Assembly: GCF_001468485.1 (NCBI RefSeq)
Contig: NZ_LODI01000004.1
Coordinates: 47,216-111,215 of the forward strand
Direction: 5' to 3'
DNA from: Pseudoalteromonas sp. H71
Lineage (GTDB): Bacteria > Pseudomonadota > Gammaproteobacteria > Enterobacterales > Alteromonadaceae
Length of the DNA stretch: 64,000 nucleotides
Part shown: positions 18,179 through 26,893 of the stretch, one piece after another
Layout of the letters: every line of letters starts with the position of its first letter
Position numbering within the stretch: position 1 is the first letter of the stretch
Made by a program: the position numbers and the translations under genes
Notes under the pieces: model-generated
The model's database searches: none
Told to the model about the DNA's origin: nothing
What the model saw: only the letters and a program-made list of their open reading frames with translations

Positions 18179-19939
18179 CTATGAGTCGCTTACTTCACGT
18201 GCCCAATGGTTTTGTTTAGCTACATGTAGTTTACGGTAGCCATCTAGGAGTGCTGCATGCTTTTTAAAGCCATTAAGCGACAAACCAGGGAAGGTTAAAC
18301 CGTTAAATAATGTACGGCCTTCGGCAATTTCAATCGCAAGCGTTACGTTGTCGCTGCCAAACATTAAACCAAGTGCATCTTGGTAGTCGGCGTATTCACG
18401 CTCGTCATCGTATTTAATTTCAAGAATGGCTTTTAAGCAGCGGAAATGGCGCATTGCCTCTTCGTTTACTTGGCCTGTATGCAGTATCCAATCAACCCAA
18501 TCAATTGCTTCTTCGCTGCCTGCGGCTAAACAGAGATGCGCTTTAAGCTCACCAATACGTAGCGTATGCCAAGGTGTATCTGCATCGGTTGCAAGGCCAA
18601 TAAACTCTGCTGCGCGAATAATATCGCTGTGGCCAGCTTCTTCTAGGCTGTCGTAAATGTCCATCCATTGCTCAGCATCGTACTGATCAAGCGATAGGAA
18701 TGCTTCACGGAATTTAGCGCCTTCGTTGTTGTTACGCCAAATAAGCTCATCTACTGGGTAAATGTCTGACATGCCAGGTACTAAAATACGACATGCATAC
18801 ACGTTTAGGTGCGTGTAATCCATGATGTAAATGTCGTGGTTCATGCTATGAATTAGGTCAGTACAGAAGTTGTATTCTTGCTCTGTTGTACCGCTAAAGT
18901 CCCAGTGTACAAAGTCAAAATCGGGATTTGCACGGAAAAAGTCATGCGATATTAAACCGCTAGAATCAATAAAGTGCAGTTCAATGTTTTCAGGCGTTGC
19001 TACTTCGTCGTTATCAAACGTGGCTGGCTGGAATACATCAAGCTGATCAAGGCGGCGACCTTGTAGTAACTCGGTAACGGTACGCTCAAGGGCTACTTCA
19101 AATGAAGGGTGAGCACCAAACGAGGCAAACACAGAGCCATCTGTTGGGTTAATCAGCGTTACGCTCATTACTGGGTATTTACCGCCTAGTGATGCATCGG
19201 CAATACGTAAATGAAAACCATGGCTGCGTAGCTCTTCACATGCTTCGTGAATTTGTGGGTATTGCTTAACAACCTCTTCAGGCACGATAGGCAAACAAAT
19301 GCCTTCAGCGATGATGCGGTTTTTTATTGCGCGTTCAAATACTTCTGATAAACCTTGTACTCGCGCTTCAAATTTGGTGTTACCCGCGCTCATACCGTTA
19401 GATACAAAAATATTACCAATCACGTTTACCGGGATGTACACGTCTTGGTTATCGCGTTGGCGCGTGTATGGCAATGTACAAATGCCGCGCTCGTTATTAC
19501 CTGAGTTAAAATCAAAAAGGTGTGATGCGTTAAGTTCGCGCTCTGGGTCAAAGTAATCCCACAGGCTTTCGTCCATTATGCCCTCAGGCACTTCCTCACC
19601 TTCTACTTTAAACCATTTTTCGTTTGGATAATGGGTAAACTCGCCGTTGGCAAATTCTTCACCTAAGTAAAAGTCGGCAAAAAAGTAGTTACAGCTTAAA
19701 CGCTCAAAGTATTCACCTAGCGCAGAGGCAATAGAGGCTTTATCGGTTGCACCTTTACCATTAGTAAACATAACACCGCAGTCGCTATCTTTTATATGAA
19801 CCGAATAACAGTTAGCTACAGGGTTAAGCCAAAGCGCTTCTTCAACATTAATTTTCAGGGCTTTAAGCTTGTTTTGCATGGTAGAGATTGACGATTCTAG
19901 ATCGCGGTCTTTACCTTTGATAAACGTTTTTTCAGTCAT
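18179..19939 (-). CDS. ycaO: YcaO family protein (RimO accessory factor-type cyclodehydratase)
   Basis: A 586-residue protein, the same length as E. coli YcaO and alike throughout (NPVANCYSVHIKD, FTNGKGATDKASIASALGEYFERLS, GICTLPYTRQRDNQ, SNGMSAGNT, ERTVTELLQGR). The YcaO ATP-binding core is followed by a C-terminal helical TPR-like extension. YcaO enzymes activate amide backbones with ATP; E. coli YcaO has been linked to RimO-dependent methylthiolation of ribosomal protein S12. I chose the ATG at 19939 (GAG 7 bases upstream), matching the E. coli start. No peptide substrate gene of the azol(in)e type is seen nearby, so a housekeeping role is more likely than RiPP biosynthesis. Confidence 0.93.
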   Translation of the reverse strand: MTEKTFIKGKDRDLESSISTMQNKLKALKINVEEALWLNPVANCYSVHIKDSDCGVMFTNGKGATDKASIASALGEYFERLSCNYFFADFYLGEEFANGEFTHYPNEKWFKVEGEEVPEGIMDESLWDYFDPERELNASHLFDFNSGNNERGICTLPYTRQRDNQDVYIPVNVIGNIFVSNGMSAGNTKFEARVQGLSEVFERAIKNRIIAEGICLPIVPEEVVKQYPQIHEACEELRSHGFHLRIADASLGGKYPVMSVTLINPTDGSVFASFGAHPSFEVALERTVTELLQGRRLDQLDVFQPATFDNDEVATPENIELHFIDSSGLISHDFFRANPDFDFVHWDFSGTTEQEYNFCTDLIHSMNHDIYIMDYTHLNVYACRILVPGMSDIYPVDELIWRNNNEGAKFREAFLSLDQYDAEQWMDIYDSLEEAGHSDIIRAAEFIGLATDADTPWHTLRIGELKAHLCLAAGSEEAIDWVDWILHTGQVNEEAMRHFRCLKAILEIKYDDEREYADYQDALGLMFGSDNVTLAIEIAEGRTLFNGLTFPGLSLNGFKKHAALLDGYRKLHVAKQNHWAREVSDS

Positions 19940-20086
19940 ATTGATCTCAACTAGTTCTGCACGATGTGTGGAAGTGACATTATCGTGGATTTTGATGTTT
20001 ATTTCATCCTTTGCGAGCAAGATCATGATTATTTAATAAAACTGTGGTTATTATATAGGCAACGTAAAGGGGGGAAGGGCAACTCA

Positions 20087-22369
20087 ATGTATAAACTAAT
20101 CAAACGCTTGTTGTTATTAATTGTAATTTTAGGGCTGGGTGGCACCGCTGTGGTGTATGGGGTACTTAGCTTGAGTTTACCAGCACTTGATGGCAACGGA
20201 CGCAGTATGGCAGTAAATGAACCTGTTAAAATTTCTCGCGATACATTGGGCCAAGCTGTTATCAACGCTAAAAACCGCAACGATGCCGCTTACGGATTAG
20301 GTTATGCGCACGGACAGGACCGATTCTTTCAAATGGATTTATTAAGGCGCAACGCCGCAGGTGAGCTAAGTGAATTATTTGGCAAAGCGGCCCTTGGGCT
20401 TGATAAAAAAATGCGCTTCCATCAACTGCGTAAGCGTAGCCGCGCTATTTTACAAACTCTTCCTGAAACCGATAAGCGATTATTAAAAAGCTACGCACAA
20501 GGCGTGAACGAAGGGCTGGCACAAGTAGGGTATGCAAGCTTTGAATACCTACTAACGGGCGGGGCGCAAAAACCTTGGCAAAGTGAAGATAGCTTATTAG
20601 TGATATTTAGCATGTACTTAGATTTACAAAGCATGACATTTAATCGCGATCAAACTTTGATTCAGCTAGAGCAAATATACAGCAAGAATATGGTTGATTT
20701 TTTAACGCAACCTAGTCAATACCAAGCAGCGCTTGATGGTAGCAAATTAGCCCCGTTTGTAGGTGAACTGCCGGTTCTCGCAACGCAAACGGCTCATGTT
20801 GCAACCCACATTGAAGCCCCTCAAGAGCTTGGTAGTAATAATTGGGCAGTCACCGGAGAGCTTACAAAAACCGGCGCAGGAATGGTGTCTGACGATATGC
20901 ACTTATCAATGGCAGTACCGGTTATTTGGTACCGAGCACAACTCAATTATATGTTAAATAACAAGCCAATGCAGATAACGGGTGTATCACTTCCGGGTAC
21001 TCCAGCCATAGTGGTGGGAACAAATAATAAAATTGCATGGGGGTTTACTAACGGTTATTTAGATACCGCTGATTGGATAGCGCTTAATAACGATAGCAAA
21101 ACATGGCTTGTTGATGAGCCTATTTTATTATCAGAAGGAAGCGCTGAACCTTACTCGTTAATAATGAGCGAATACGGTCCAGTAAAATACATTAACGAAA
21201 AGCCTTATGCACTTAGTTGGGCGGCGCATCAACCTTATGCAGTCAACATGCAACTATTAAAGCTTGAGCAGGCAGATACTGTAGACGATGCGCTTGCTCT
21301 TGCAAGTGATATTGGTATTCCGGTACAGAATTTAATGGTCGTTGATAGCCTAGGCAATGCGGCATGGAAAAATATAGGCGGTATTCCGGCACGAACAACT
21401 GCGAGTGAGTTAAGTGTAAATGCAACGCAGTATTCGGCACTTTTTGAGCAAAACGAAATTAATCGCCCATTTGTTAAAAACCCGTCCAGTGGGCGATTAT
21501 GGACGGGGAATTCTCGGGTTGTATCCGCCAGCGATAATGCACGCTTTGGTAATGGCGGCTATGCATTAGGTGCACGTTCAAGTCAAATTAGAGACCGCTT
21601 ATTTGAAAAAAACACATTTGCAGAGTCTGACTTTTACGCGCTACAGCTTGATAACCAAGCCCGTTTTTTAATGCCATGGCATGAGCTGTTACTCAAGCAG
21701 TTAAACACCAATAAGGTTAAAAATGCGCAGTATATAACAGAGCTTGAAAACTGGCAGCAATGCGCATGTGCTTCTTCGGTAGGTTATACCTTGGTTAAAC
21801 GCTATCGCGACGAAGTTATTAACCTCGTGTTTAACAATATTGAAGTCACTCTTAATGAGCACAAAGGTACACTTAAACCTATAAAACGAGGGTTAGAGCC
21901 TGCGCTTTGGCAACTTATTAACAATAAACCTGCATCTTGGGTTAATTTTCAATTTAATAGTTGGGATGAACAATTAGTGGGTGCTTTTGATAAAGCTACA
22001 GATAAGTTGAGCGCGCAATTTGGCACTAATATAAAGCAATGGCAGTGGGGTAAAGTAAACGAGCTGGTTATAGAGCATCCTTTTGCAAAACAAATCCCGC
22101 TATTGGCAAAGTTACTTAACATGCCAACTGCTGCAGGGTTTGGTGATACTTACATGCCTGCGGTACAAGGACGAGATTTTGGTGCATCACAGCGTTTTAT
22201 TGCTCAACCTGGGCATTTAGAGCACGCTATTTTAAGTGTGCCGGGTGGGCAGTCGGGACATCCGCTATCAGAGTTTTATAGAGCTGGTTTTAGCGACTAT
22301 ATTGAAGGTAAGCAAACTCCGCTATTGCCACAAACGCTAGCGCATCAAATAGTTATCTCACCAAAATAG
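20087..22369 (+). CDS. Penicillin acylase (S45) family hydrolase
   Basis: A 760-residue N-terminal-nucleophile hydrolase. It starts with a basic segment and hydrophobic helix (signal or anchor, residues 1-28). The alpha-chain region has GLGYAHGQDRFFQMDLLRR. The processing site is Gly-Ser in ELGSNNWAVTG, where S250 becomes the nucleophile of the beta chain. DDMHLSMAVPVIWY and LPGTPAIVVGTN are typical of the family. The enzyme is probably periplasmic and cleaves acyl-amide bonds; homologues act on beta-lactams or acyl-homoserine lactones, and the substrate cannot be told from sequence. The start at 20087 is preceded by a strong purine-rich site (AAAGGGGGGAAGGG). It is divergent from ycaO and followed 57 bases later by an MBL hydrolase gene. 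Confidence 0.92.
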   Translation: MYKLIKRLLLLIVILGLGGTAVVYGVLSLSLPALDGNGRSMAVNEPVKISRDTLGQAVINAKNRNDAAYGLGYAHGQDRFFQMDLLRRNAAGELSELFGKAALGLDKKMRFHQLRKRSRAILQTLPETDKRLLKSYAQGVNEGLAQVGYASFEYLLTGGAQKPWQSEDSLLVIFSMYLDLQSMTFNRDQTLIQLEQIYSKNMVDFLTQPSQYQAALDGSKLAPFVGELPVLATQTAHVATHIEAPQELGSNNWAVTGELTKTGAGMVSDDMHLSMAVPVIWYRAQLNYMLNNKPMQITGVSLPGTPAIVVGTNNKIAWGFTNGYLDTADWIALNNDSKTWLVDEPILLSEGSAEPYSLIMSEYGPVKYINEKPYALSWAAHQPYAVNMQLLKLEQADTVDDALALASDIGIPVQNLMVVDSLGNAAWKNIGGIPARTTASELSVNATQYSALFEQNEINRPFVKNPSSGRLWTGNSRVVSASDNARFGNGGYALGARSSQIRDRLFEKNTFAESDFYALQLDNQARFLMPWHELLLKQLNTNKVKNAQYITELENWQQCACASSVGYTLVKRYRDEVINLVFNNIEVTLNEHKGTLKPIKRGLEPALWQLINNKPASWVNFQFNSWDEQLVGAFDKATDKLSAQFGTNIKQWQWGKVNELVIEHPFAKQIPLLAKLLNMPTAAGFGDTYMPAVQGRDFGASQRFIAQPGHLEHAILSVPGGQSGHPLSEFYRAGFSDYIEGKQTPLLPQTLAHQIVISPK

Positions 22370-22426
22370 TGTGAGCCAAAATGCAAGTAATAACGTTCTA
22401 TATAACTCTAACAATGGAGAACTAAA

Positions 22427-23275
22427 ATGAAAAAATTACTACCCGCGTTAATGACCAGTTTGCTACTGAACACATCGGCTCATGCAGACGACAACCCCGT
22501 CACCGCAGAAAAACTCAGTGAAAGCGTCTATGTATTATTTGGTCAAGGTGGCAACATTGCTGCAAGTGTTGGTGATGACGGTATTTATATTATTGACGAC
22601 CAATTTGCTAAGCTCTCAGATGATATTAAAAAAACCATTAGTGATTTAAAACCCGGTAGCGCCGAGTTTGTAATTAATACACATCATCATGGCGACCACA
22701 CCGGCGGTAACGAAAACTTTGCTAAAGCGGGTGCACATGTCATTGCGCACGACAACGTACATAAGCGATTAGAAGAAAAACACGGTGCAAACTCAGATTA
22801 CCTGCCACGTATTAGTTTTGGCCACGATTTAAAACTTCATTTTAATAACGAACACGCACATGTTGTGCATTATGCGCATGCCCATACCGATGGTGACTCA
22901 GTTATATTTTTTAGTAACGACAACATAGTGCACATGGGCGATATTTATTTTAACTTTGGCAGCTTGCCGTTTGTTGATGTAGATAGCGGTGGCAGTGTTG
23001 ATGGAGTATTAGCGGCGGTTGACGATGTTATTAACCAAATTGACGATAATACTCAAGTTATTCCGGGGCATGGTCCAGTAAGTGACCGTTCAGGGCTGAT
23101 AACGTATCGTAAGCTGGTGCAAAAGGCCAAAGGTGTTATGCTTAAGGCAATGCAAAACGATGCGAGTTTACAGCAAGTGCTTGACGCTGACCCACTATCA
23201 GAACTGGGTCTTAAATACGCAAATTGGCTACCAAAAGAGCGAGTAACCACATTGTTTTATCGTAGCTTAAAGTAA
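22427..23275 (+). CDS. Exported metallo-beta-lactamase-fold hydrolase
   Basis: A 282-residue MBL-fold protein with a signal peptide (cleavage near AHA-DD, residue 20-21). The metal motif HHHGDH (in INTHHHGDHTGGN), a later His in HAHTDGD and HGP in IPGHGPVSD give the usual two-zinc ligand set. It resembles the general periplasmic MBL group (annotated as MBL-fold metallohydrolases) rather than a known resistance enzyme. GGAGA lies 8 bases before ATG. Because it starts 57 bases after the penicillin-acylase gene with no terminator between, the two are probably cotranscribed; a shared substrate is conceivable but unproven. Confidence 0.9.
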   Translation: MKKLLPALMTSLLLNTSAHADDNPVTAEKLSESVYVLFGQGGNIAASVGDDGIYIIDDQFAKLSDDIKKTISDLKPGSAEFVINTHHHGDHTGGNENFAKAGAHVIAHDNVHKRLEEKHGANSDYLPRISFGHDLKLHFNNEHAHVVHYAHAHTDGDSVIFFSNDNIVHMGDIYFNFGSLPFVDVDSGGSVDGVLAAVDDVINQIDDNTQVIPGHGPVSDRSGLITYRKLVQKAKGVMLKAMQNDASLQQVLDADPLSELGLKYANWLPKERVTTLFYRSLK

Positions 23276-23311
23276 CTTGTAAAGTGAGTTAGCACGCATA
23301 ATATAGTTTAT

Positions 23312-23339
23312 TAAGCTGAGCATTTGCTCAGCTTTTTTG
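23312..23339 (+). terminator. Terminator after the MBL hydrolase gene
   Basis: AAGCTGAG pairs with CTCAGCTT around a short loop and is followed by a T run, about 40 bases after the MBL stop and just before the ribosome binding site of the next gene. Confidence 0.9.
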
Positions 23340-23363
23340 TTCCCATGCCCCAAGGAGTTGTGT

Positions 23364-24896
23364 ATGTCGGCAGAAAAAACCCACCTAGAAATTTGTAACT
23401 TGACCAAAGAGCAGTATCCACAAATAAAAACGCTAATGGATCAAGCCTATCCAGACTTAGGTGGCGCATGGCCAAGCCATACCATTTTTAGATTAATAGA
23501 CCAGTTCCCTGAAGGGCAAATAGGCATAGTAGATGATGGCGTGCTGGTGGGCTTAGCGCTGAGCGTGCAAGTAGATTACACGCGTTTTTCAAACCCACAT
23601 ACCTACGAAGACATAGCCGATGGCCATGACCGCGTATTTAGCGATACCGATGGCGATGCTTTATATGGCTTAGATGTTGCTATTAGCGAAACTCACCGGG
23701 GCATGCGTTTAGGGCGTCGGCTTTATGATGCCCGTAAAGAATTGTGCCGCCAATATAACTTACGCGCTATTTTAGCCGGTGGGCGTATTCCACGTTATTA
23801 CAATCACAGCAGTGAAATGACGCCAATGGAATACATTGAAAAGGTTGACCAAAAAGAGCTTTACGACCCCATTTTAAGCTTTCAGCTTTCTAACGACTTT
23901 CAGGTAAAGCGGTTACTTAAAAAGTACCTGCCGGAGGATCAAGAGTCTGTAGGTTACGCCACCTTACTTGAGTGGAATAACATAATGTATGAGCCAACCG
24001 ATACGGTGCTCGAGTCAACTAAATCGATAGTGCGTATAGGCGCAGTGCAATGGCAAATGCGTTGTGTAGAGTCGGTTGAAGAAATGCTAAAGCAGGTTGA
24101 ATACTTTGTAGATACGGTATCTGACTACAAAAGCGATTTTATATTATTTCCTGAGTTTTTTAACGCGCCACTTATGGGCTTAGGCGATCAAAATAATCAA
24201 ACCGAAGCCATCCGCTATTTAGCGGAATATACAGAGACGTTTAAAAACGCGATGTCGCGTATGGCAATAGAATATAACGCCAATATTATTACCGGCTCTA
24301 TGCCGCTTGCCGAAGACGATAAAATTTATAACGTAAGTTACTTATGCCACCGAAGCGGTAAAATAGACGAGCAGCGCAAAATACACATAACCCCGCATGA
24401 GCAAAATGATTGGGTTATTCAAGGCGGCGACAAAATTGCCGTGTTTGATACCGATGCTGGGCGTGTAGGTATTCAAATTTGTTACGATGTAGAGTTCCCA
24501 GAGCTTTCGCGCATACTAGCTAAGCAAGGGCTTGATATACTGTTTGTTCCGTTTTGGACCGACACTAAAAATAGTTATTTACGGGTTCGCCATTGTGCGC
24601 AAGCGCGCGCAATCGAAAACGAATGTTATGTGGTTATTGCAGGCTCAGTAGGTAACTTACCTGAGGTAGAAAGCTTAGACGTACAGTACTCGCAATCGGC
24701 AGTATTGACGCCGTCTGATTTTTCTTTTCCGCACGATGCAACACTCAATGAAGCCACACCGAATACCGAAATGTTATTATTTAGCGACCTTGATATGGAT
24801 AAGCTAAAAATCCTTCATAGCGAAGGGACGGTGCGTAATTTAAAAGATCGCCGTGAAGATTTATACGACGTAATTTTGAAAAAGAGAGATGTTTAA
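23364..24896 (+). CDS. GNAT acetyltransferase-carbon-nitrogen hydrolase fusion
   Basis: A 510-residue two-domain protein. Residues about 10-215 form a GNAT N-acetyltransferase (ISETHRGMRLGRRLYDARKEL resembles the acetyl-CoA loop). Residues about 225-505 form a nitrilase-superfamily amidohydrolase with the Glu-Lys-Cys triad visible in FPEFFNAPLMG, EQRKIHITPHEQ and GIQICYDVEFPE. The start at 23364 has AAGGAG 7 bases upstream; an in-frame TTG at 23337 lies inside the upstream terminator and is rejected. The stop overlaps the ATG of the SMR exporter gene by one base, indicating translational coupling. Substrate unknown; such fusions occur across proteobacteria. Confidence 0.93.
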   Translation: MSAEKTHLEICNLTKEQYPQIKTLMDQAYPDLGGAWPSHTIFRLIDQFPEGQIGIVDDGVLVGLALSVQVDYTRFSNPHTYEDIADGHDRVFSDTDGDALYGLDVAISETHRGMRLGRRLYDARKELCRQYNLRAILAGGRIPRYYNHSSEMTPMEYIEKVDQKELYDPILSFQLSNDFQVKRLLKKYLPEDQESVGYATLLEWNNIMYEPTDTVLESTKSIVRIGAVQWQMRCVESVEEMLKQVEYFVDTVSDYKSDFILFPEFFNAPLMGLGDQNNQTEAIRYLAEYTETFKNAMSRMAIEYNANIITGSMPLAEDDKIYNVSYLCHRSGKIDEQRKIHITPHEQNDWVIQGGDKIAVFDTDAGRVGIQICYDVEFPELSRILAKQGLDILFVPFWTDTKNSYLRVRHCAQARAIENECYVVIAGSVGNLPEVESLDVQYSQSAVLTPSDFSFPHDATLNEATPNTEMLLFSDLDMDKLKILHSEGTVRNLKDRREDLYDVILKKRDV

Positions 24897-25213
24897 TGGC
24901 ATGGGTTTATTTAGTCATTGCAGGCCTGCTTGAAGTAGGCTGGCCAATTGGTTTAAAAATTTCACAACAACCCGACACTCGCTGGCAGGGTATTGCAATG
25001 GCTGTGGCGTTTATAGCAGCCAGTGGCTTTATGTTGTGGCTTGCACAAAAGCAAATATCAATGGGTACTTCCTACGCAGTATGGACCGGAATAGGTGCTG
25101 CGGGTACGTTTTTAGTGGGTATATTATTTTACGGTGATGCAGCCACGTTTGGCCGCATTGCAGGTGTACTCATGATTATTTGCGGTGTGATAACGCTAAA
25201 AATAAGTTCTTAA
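24896..25213 (+). CDS. Small multidrug resistance family exporter, SugE/Gdx-like
   Basis: A 105-residue four-helix SMR protein. GLLEVGWPIGLK contains the membrane-embedded essential Glu, and SYAVWTGIGAAGT matches the Gdx (formerly SugE) subgroup that exports guanidinium, not the EmrE-type drug exporters. The assignment within SMR is therefore likely but based on pattern only. Its start overlaps the stop of the GNAT-nitrilase fusion gene, so the amidohydrolase and the exporter are made together; an exporter for a product of that hydrolase is an attractive inference. A terminator follows. Confidence 0.88.
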   Translation: MAWVYLVIAGLLEVGWPIGLKISQQPDTRWQGIAMAVAFIAASGFMLWLAQKQISMGTSYAVWTGIGAAGTFLVGILFYGDAATFGRIAGVLMIICGVITLKISS

Positions 25214-25260
25214 AAATAGCGCTTAACACTCGCTTTAAAAGTTATAAGCAGCTTTATAGT

Positions 25261-25289
25261 AGCGCAGGTTTAAAAGCCTGCGTTTTTTA
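25261..25289. terminator. Bidirectional terminator between SMR and EamA genes
   Basis: CGCAGG / CCTGCG stem with an extended A/T-rich top (GTTTAAAAGC) and a run of six T on the plus strand, between convergent genes. Confidence 0.85.
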
Positions 25290-25294
25290 TGTTC

Positions 25295-26173
25295 TCAATT
25301 TGGCAGCATCACTAAAATAGCGGCAATGGCTATAAGTATTAAGCCAGCGGTGTCTTGTTTTTTGAGTGGTTGCTTTAGCCAAAGTACGGCAATTAGCATA
25401 GTAAAAAACACTTCTACCTGACCAAGCGTCTTAACGTAAGCAACATGTTGTAAGCTCATAGCACTAAACCAGCCAATAGAACCGACACAACTAAAAGTAC
25501 TAATTGCTGTAGTGGTGCCTTTATATTGCCAAAGTTTACTCAGAGTATGTGGCTCTTTTAGTAATAAATAGCCAAGTAATATAAGCGTTTGCAAGCTTAT
25601 TACAAACAGTAAAACCCATGCAGCCGAGTGCGGAAATAACAACCCCGAATTTAAACTCGCTTCACGTACCCAAAGCGAGGTAAGGGCAAAGCTTGTGCCG
25701 CAGGCTAGGCCAAGTAACGCTGTTTTAGCATCAAAGTGTTTTACGCTGGTTATACCGCTAAGTAAAAGCACCGCAATAGCGCCTAAAAATACTCCTAACC
25801 AGCCAAGTACACTGAGCGCAGAGCCAAAAAATAATACGCCTAAAATAGCCGCGACTAACGCTTCACTTTTTGCAAGCCCTGCACCTACGGCGTAATTGTT
25901 CATTTTAAATAGCTTTACCATTAAACCCGTGGCAAGTATTTGCATAACGCTTGCACCAATAATAAATCCCCAAAAGGCATTATTAAACGTAGGCATGGCG
26001 GTATCTTGATATTGATAAAGGCCATATAAATACACGGCAGCAATGGGGCCCGCTAAAATAAAACGTGAAAGGGTAACGCCAGCAACACTTACATTGTTAC
26101 TTAATTTACTTTGCAGGGCATTTCGCCAGGCTTGCATAAAGGCAGCTAAAAAAGTGAAAAAGATCCAAGTCAT
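25295..26173 (-). CDS. EamA/DMT family transporter
   Basis: A 292-residue protein with about ten transmembrane helices in two repeats, the layout of the drug/metabolite transporter superfamily (EamA). The first helix contains FLAAFMQAWRNALQSKL, and the second repeat ends with VFFTMLIAVLWLKQPLKKQDTAGLILI, a typical EamA closing segment. Substrate not predictable. It stands alone: the SMR gene converges on it, and the MAPEG gene is divergent about 250 bases away. Confidence 0.88.
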   Translation of the reverse strand: MTWIFFTFLAAFMQAWRNALQSKLSNNVSVAGVTLSRFILAGPIAAVYLYGLYQYQDTAMPTFNNAFWGFIIGASVMQILATGLMVKLFKMNNYAVGAGLAKSEALVAAILGVLFFGSALSVLGWLGVFLGAIAVLLLSGITSVKHFDAKTALLGLACGTSFALTSLWVREASLNSGLLFPHSAAWVLLFVISLQTLILLGYLLLKEPHTLSKLWQYKGTTTAISTFSCVGSIGWFSAMSLQHVAYVKTLGQVEVFFTMLIAVLWLKQPLKKQDTAGLILIAIAAILVMLPN

Positions 26174-26327
26174 GGTATTCGTCGATTAAAAATAATGCCT
26201 TTAAGTTAACAATCTTTAGTTATTAATGCGATGCATTAAGGGTGATAGTGAATATTCATCATCTGCGACATTATGCCGCACTGTTTTATGAGTAAACTTA
26301 GCTATAGTAAGTGTGATGTTATTGTTT

Positions 26328-26370
26328 AGCCGCCAGCGTTTGTCATAAAACGTTTGGGCGGCTTTTTTTA
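26328..26370 (+). terminator. Orphan terminator-like hairpin upstream of the MAPEG gene
   Basis: AGCCGCC pairs with GGCGGCT, with an inner CGTTT/AAACG helix, and seven T follow. No plus-strand gene precedes it; the nearest upstream gene is on the opposite strand and starts at 26173. A weak TATAGT box lies at 26303-26308. This is the signature of a short untranslated transcript or leader attenuator. Confidence 0.6.
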
Positions 26371-26423
26371 TGTGTGTAATATGTATTGCTAAATAATCAG
26401 GTTTTATAATAAGAGAATAAACT

Positions 26424-26807
26424 ATGACAACATTAGTGGTGTGTGCATTATTAGCTGTATTAATGCCTTATTTTGCAAAAGTACCTGTGGCCGTTGCGAT
26501 GGCAAAGCTTGGCCGGTACGACAATAAACACCCTCGTTCCCAGCAAGCAAAACTAACGGGTTTTGGTGCGCGGGCGCTCGCTGCTCATCAAAATTGTTTT
26601 GAATCACTTACTGTTTTTGCCGTTGCTATAGCAGTGGTATTGGGTACTAACTCGGTAAATGCAGTAACCGAAACTTTGGCAGTTACTCATATAGTTTCGC
26701 GTACTTTGTATTGTATTTTTTATTGGTTGAACCTGGATATTATACGTTCGCTTGTATGGTTTATTGGCTTAGGCACTACCATTGCCATGATTGTAGTGAG
26801 TATCTAA
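26424..26807 (+). CDS. MAPEG family membrane protein
   Basis: A 127-residue four-helix membrane protein of the MAPEG superfamily, known from eukaryotic glutathione and eicosanoid enzymes. The family pattern is the central segment RALAAHQNCFESLTVFAVAI, preceded by a basic loop (KLGRYDNKHPRSQ). Bacterial members of this size are mostly uncharacterised. AAGAGAAT is a modest ribosome binding site. A terminator-like hairpin in the leader (26328-26370) could control it. It converges on the M56 peptidase gene with a strong hairpin between. Confidence 0.85.
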   Translation: MTTLVVCALLAVLMPYFAKVPVAVAMAKLGRYDNKHPRSQQAKLTGFGARALAAHQNCFESLTVFAVAIAVVLGTNSVNAVTETLAVTHIVSRTLYCIFYWLNLDIIRSLVWFIGLGTTIAMIVVSI

Positions 26808-26822
26808 TTTTATTGTTAAAAC

Positions 26823-26859
26823 CACAAAGCAAGCGGCCTAAAAGGGCGCTTGCTTTGTG
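26823..26859. terminator. Long hairpin between convergent MAPEG and M56 genes
   Basis: A perfect 13-base stem (CACAAAGCAAGCG with its complement) and an 11-base loop. It lacks a T run on either strand, so it may act with Rho or stabilise 3' ends, not terminate alone. Confidence 0.6.
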
Positions 26860-26893
26860 CTCTTGCATTACTTAATGGCATAATTCGATAGCA

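Noticed and set aside
18179..19939. RiPP (azoline) biosynthesis cluster around YcaO
   Set aside because: The protein is a full-length colinear match to E. coli YcaO and no precursor peptide or partner enzyme is adjacent.
23276..23363. Guanidine riboswitch upstream of the GNAT-nitrilase/SMR pair
   Set aside because: Only a simple terminator hairpin is visible; no guanidine-II or III type paired loops were recognised.
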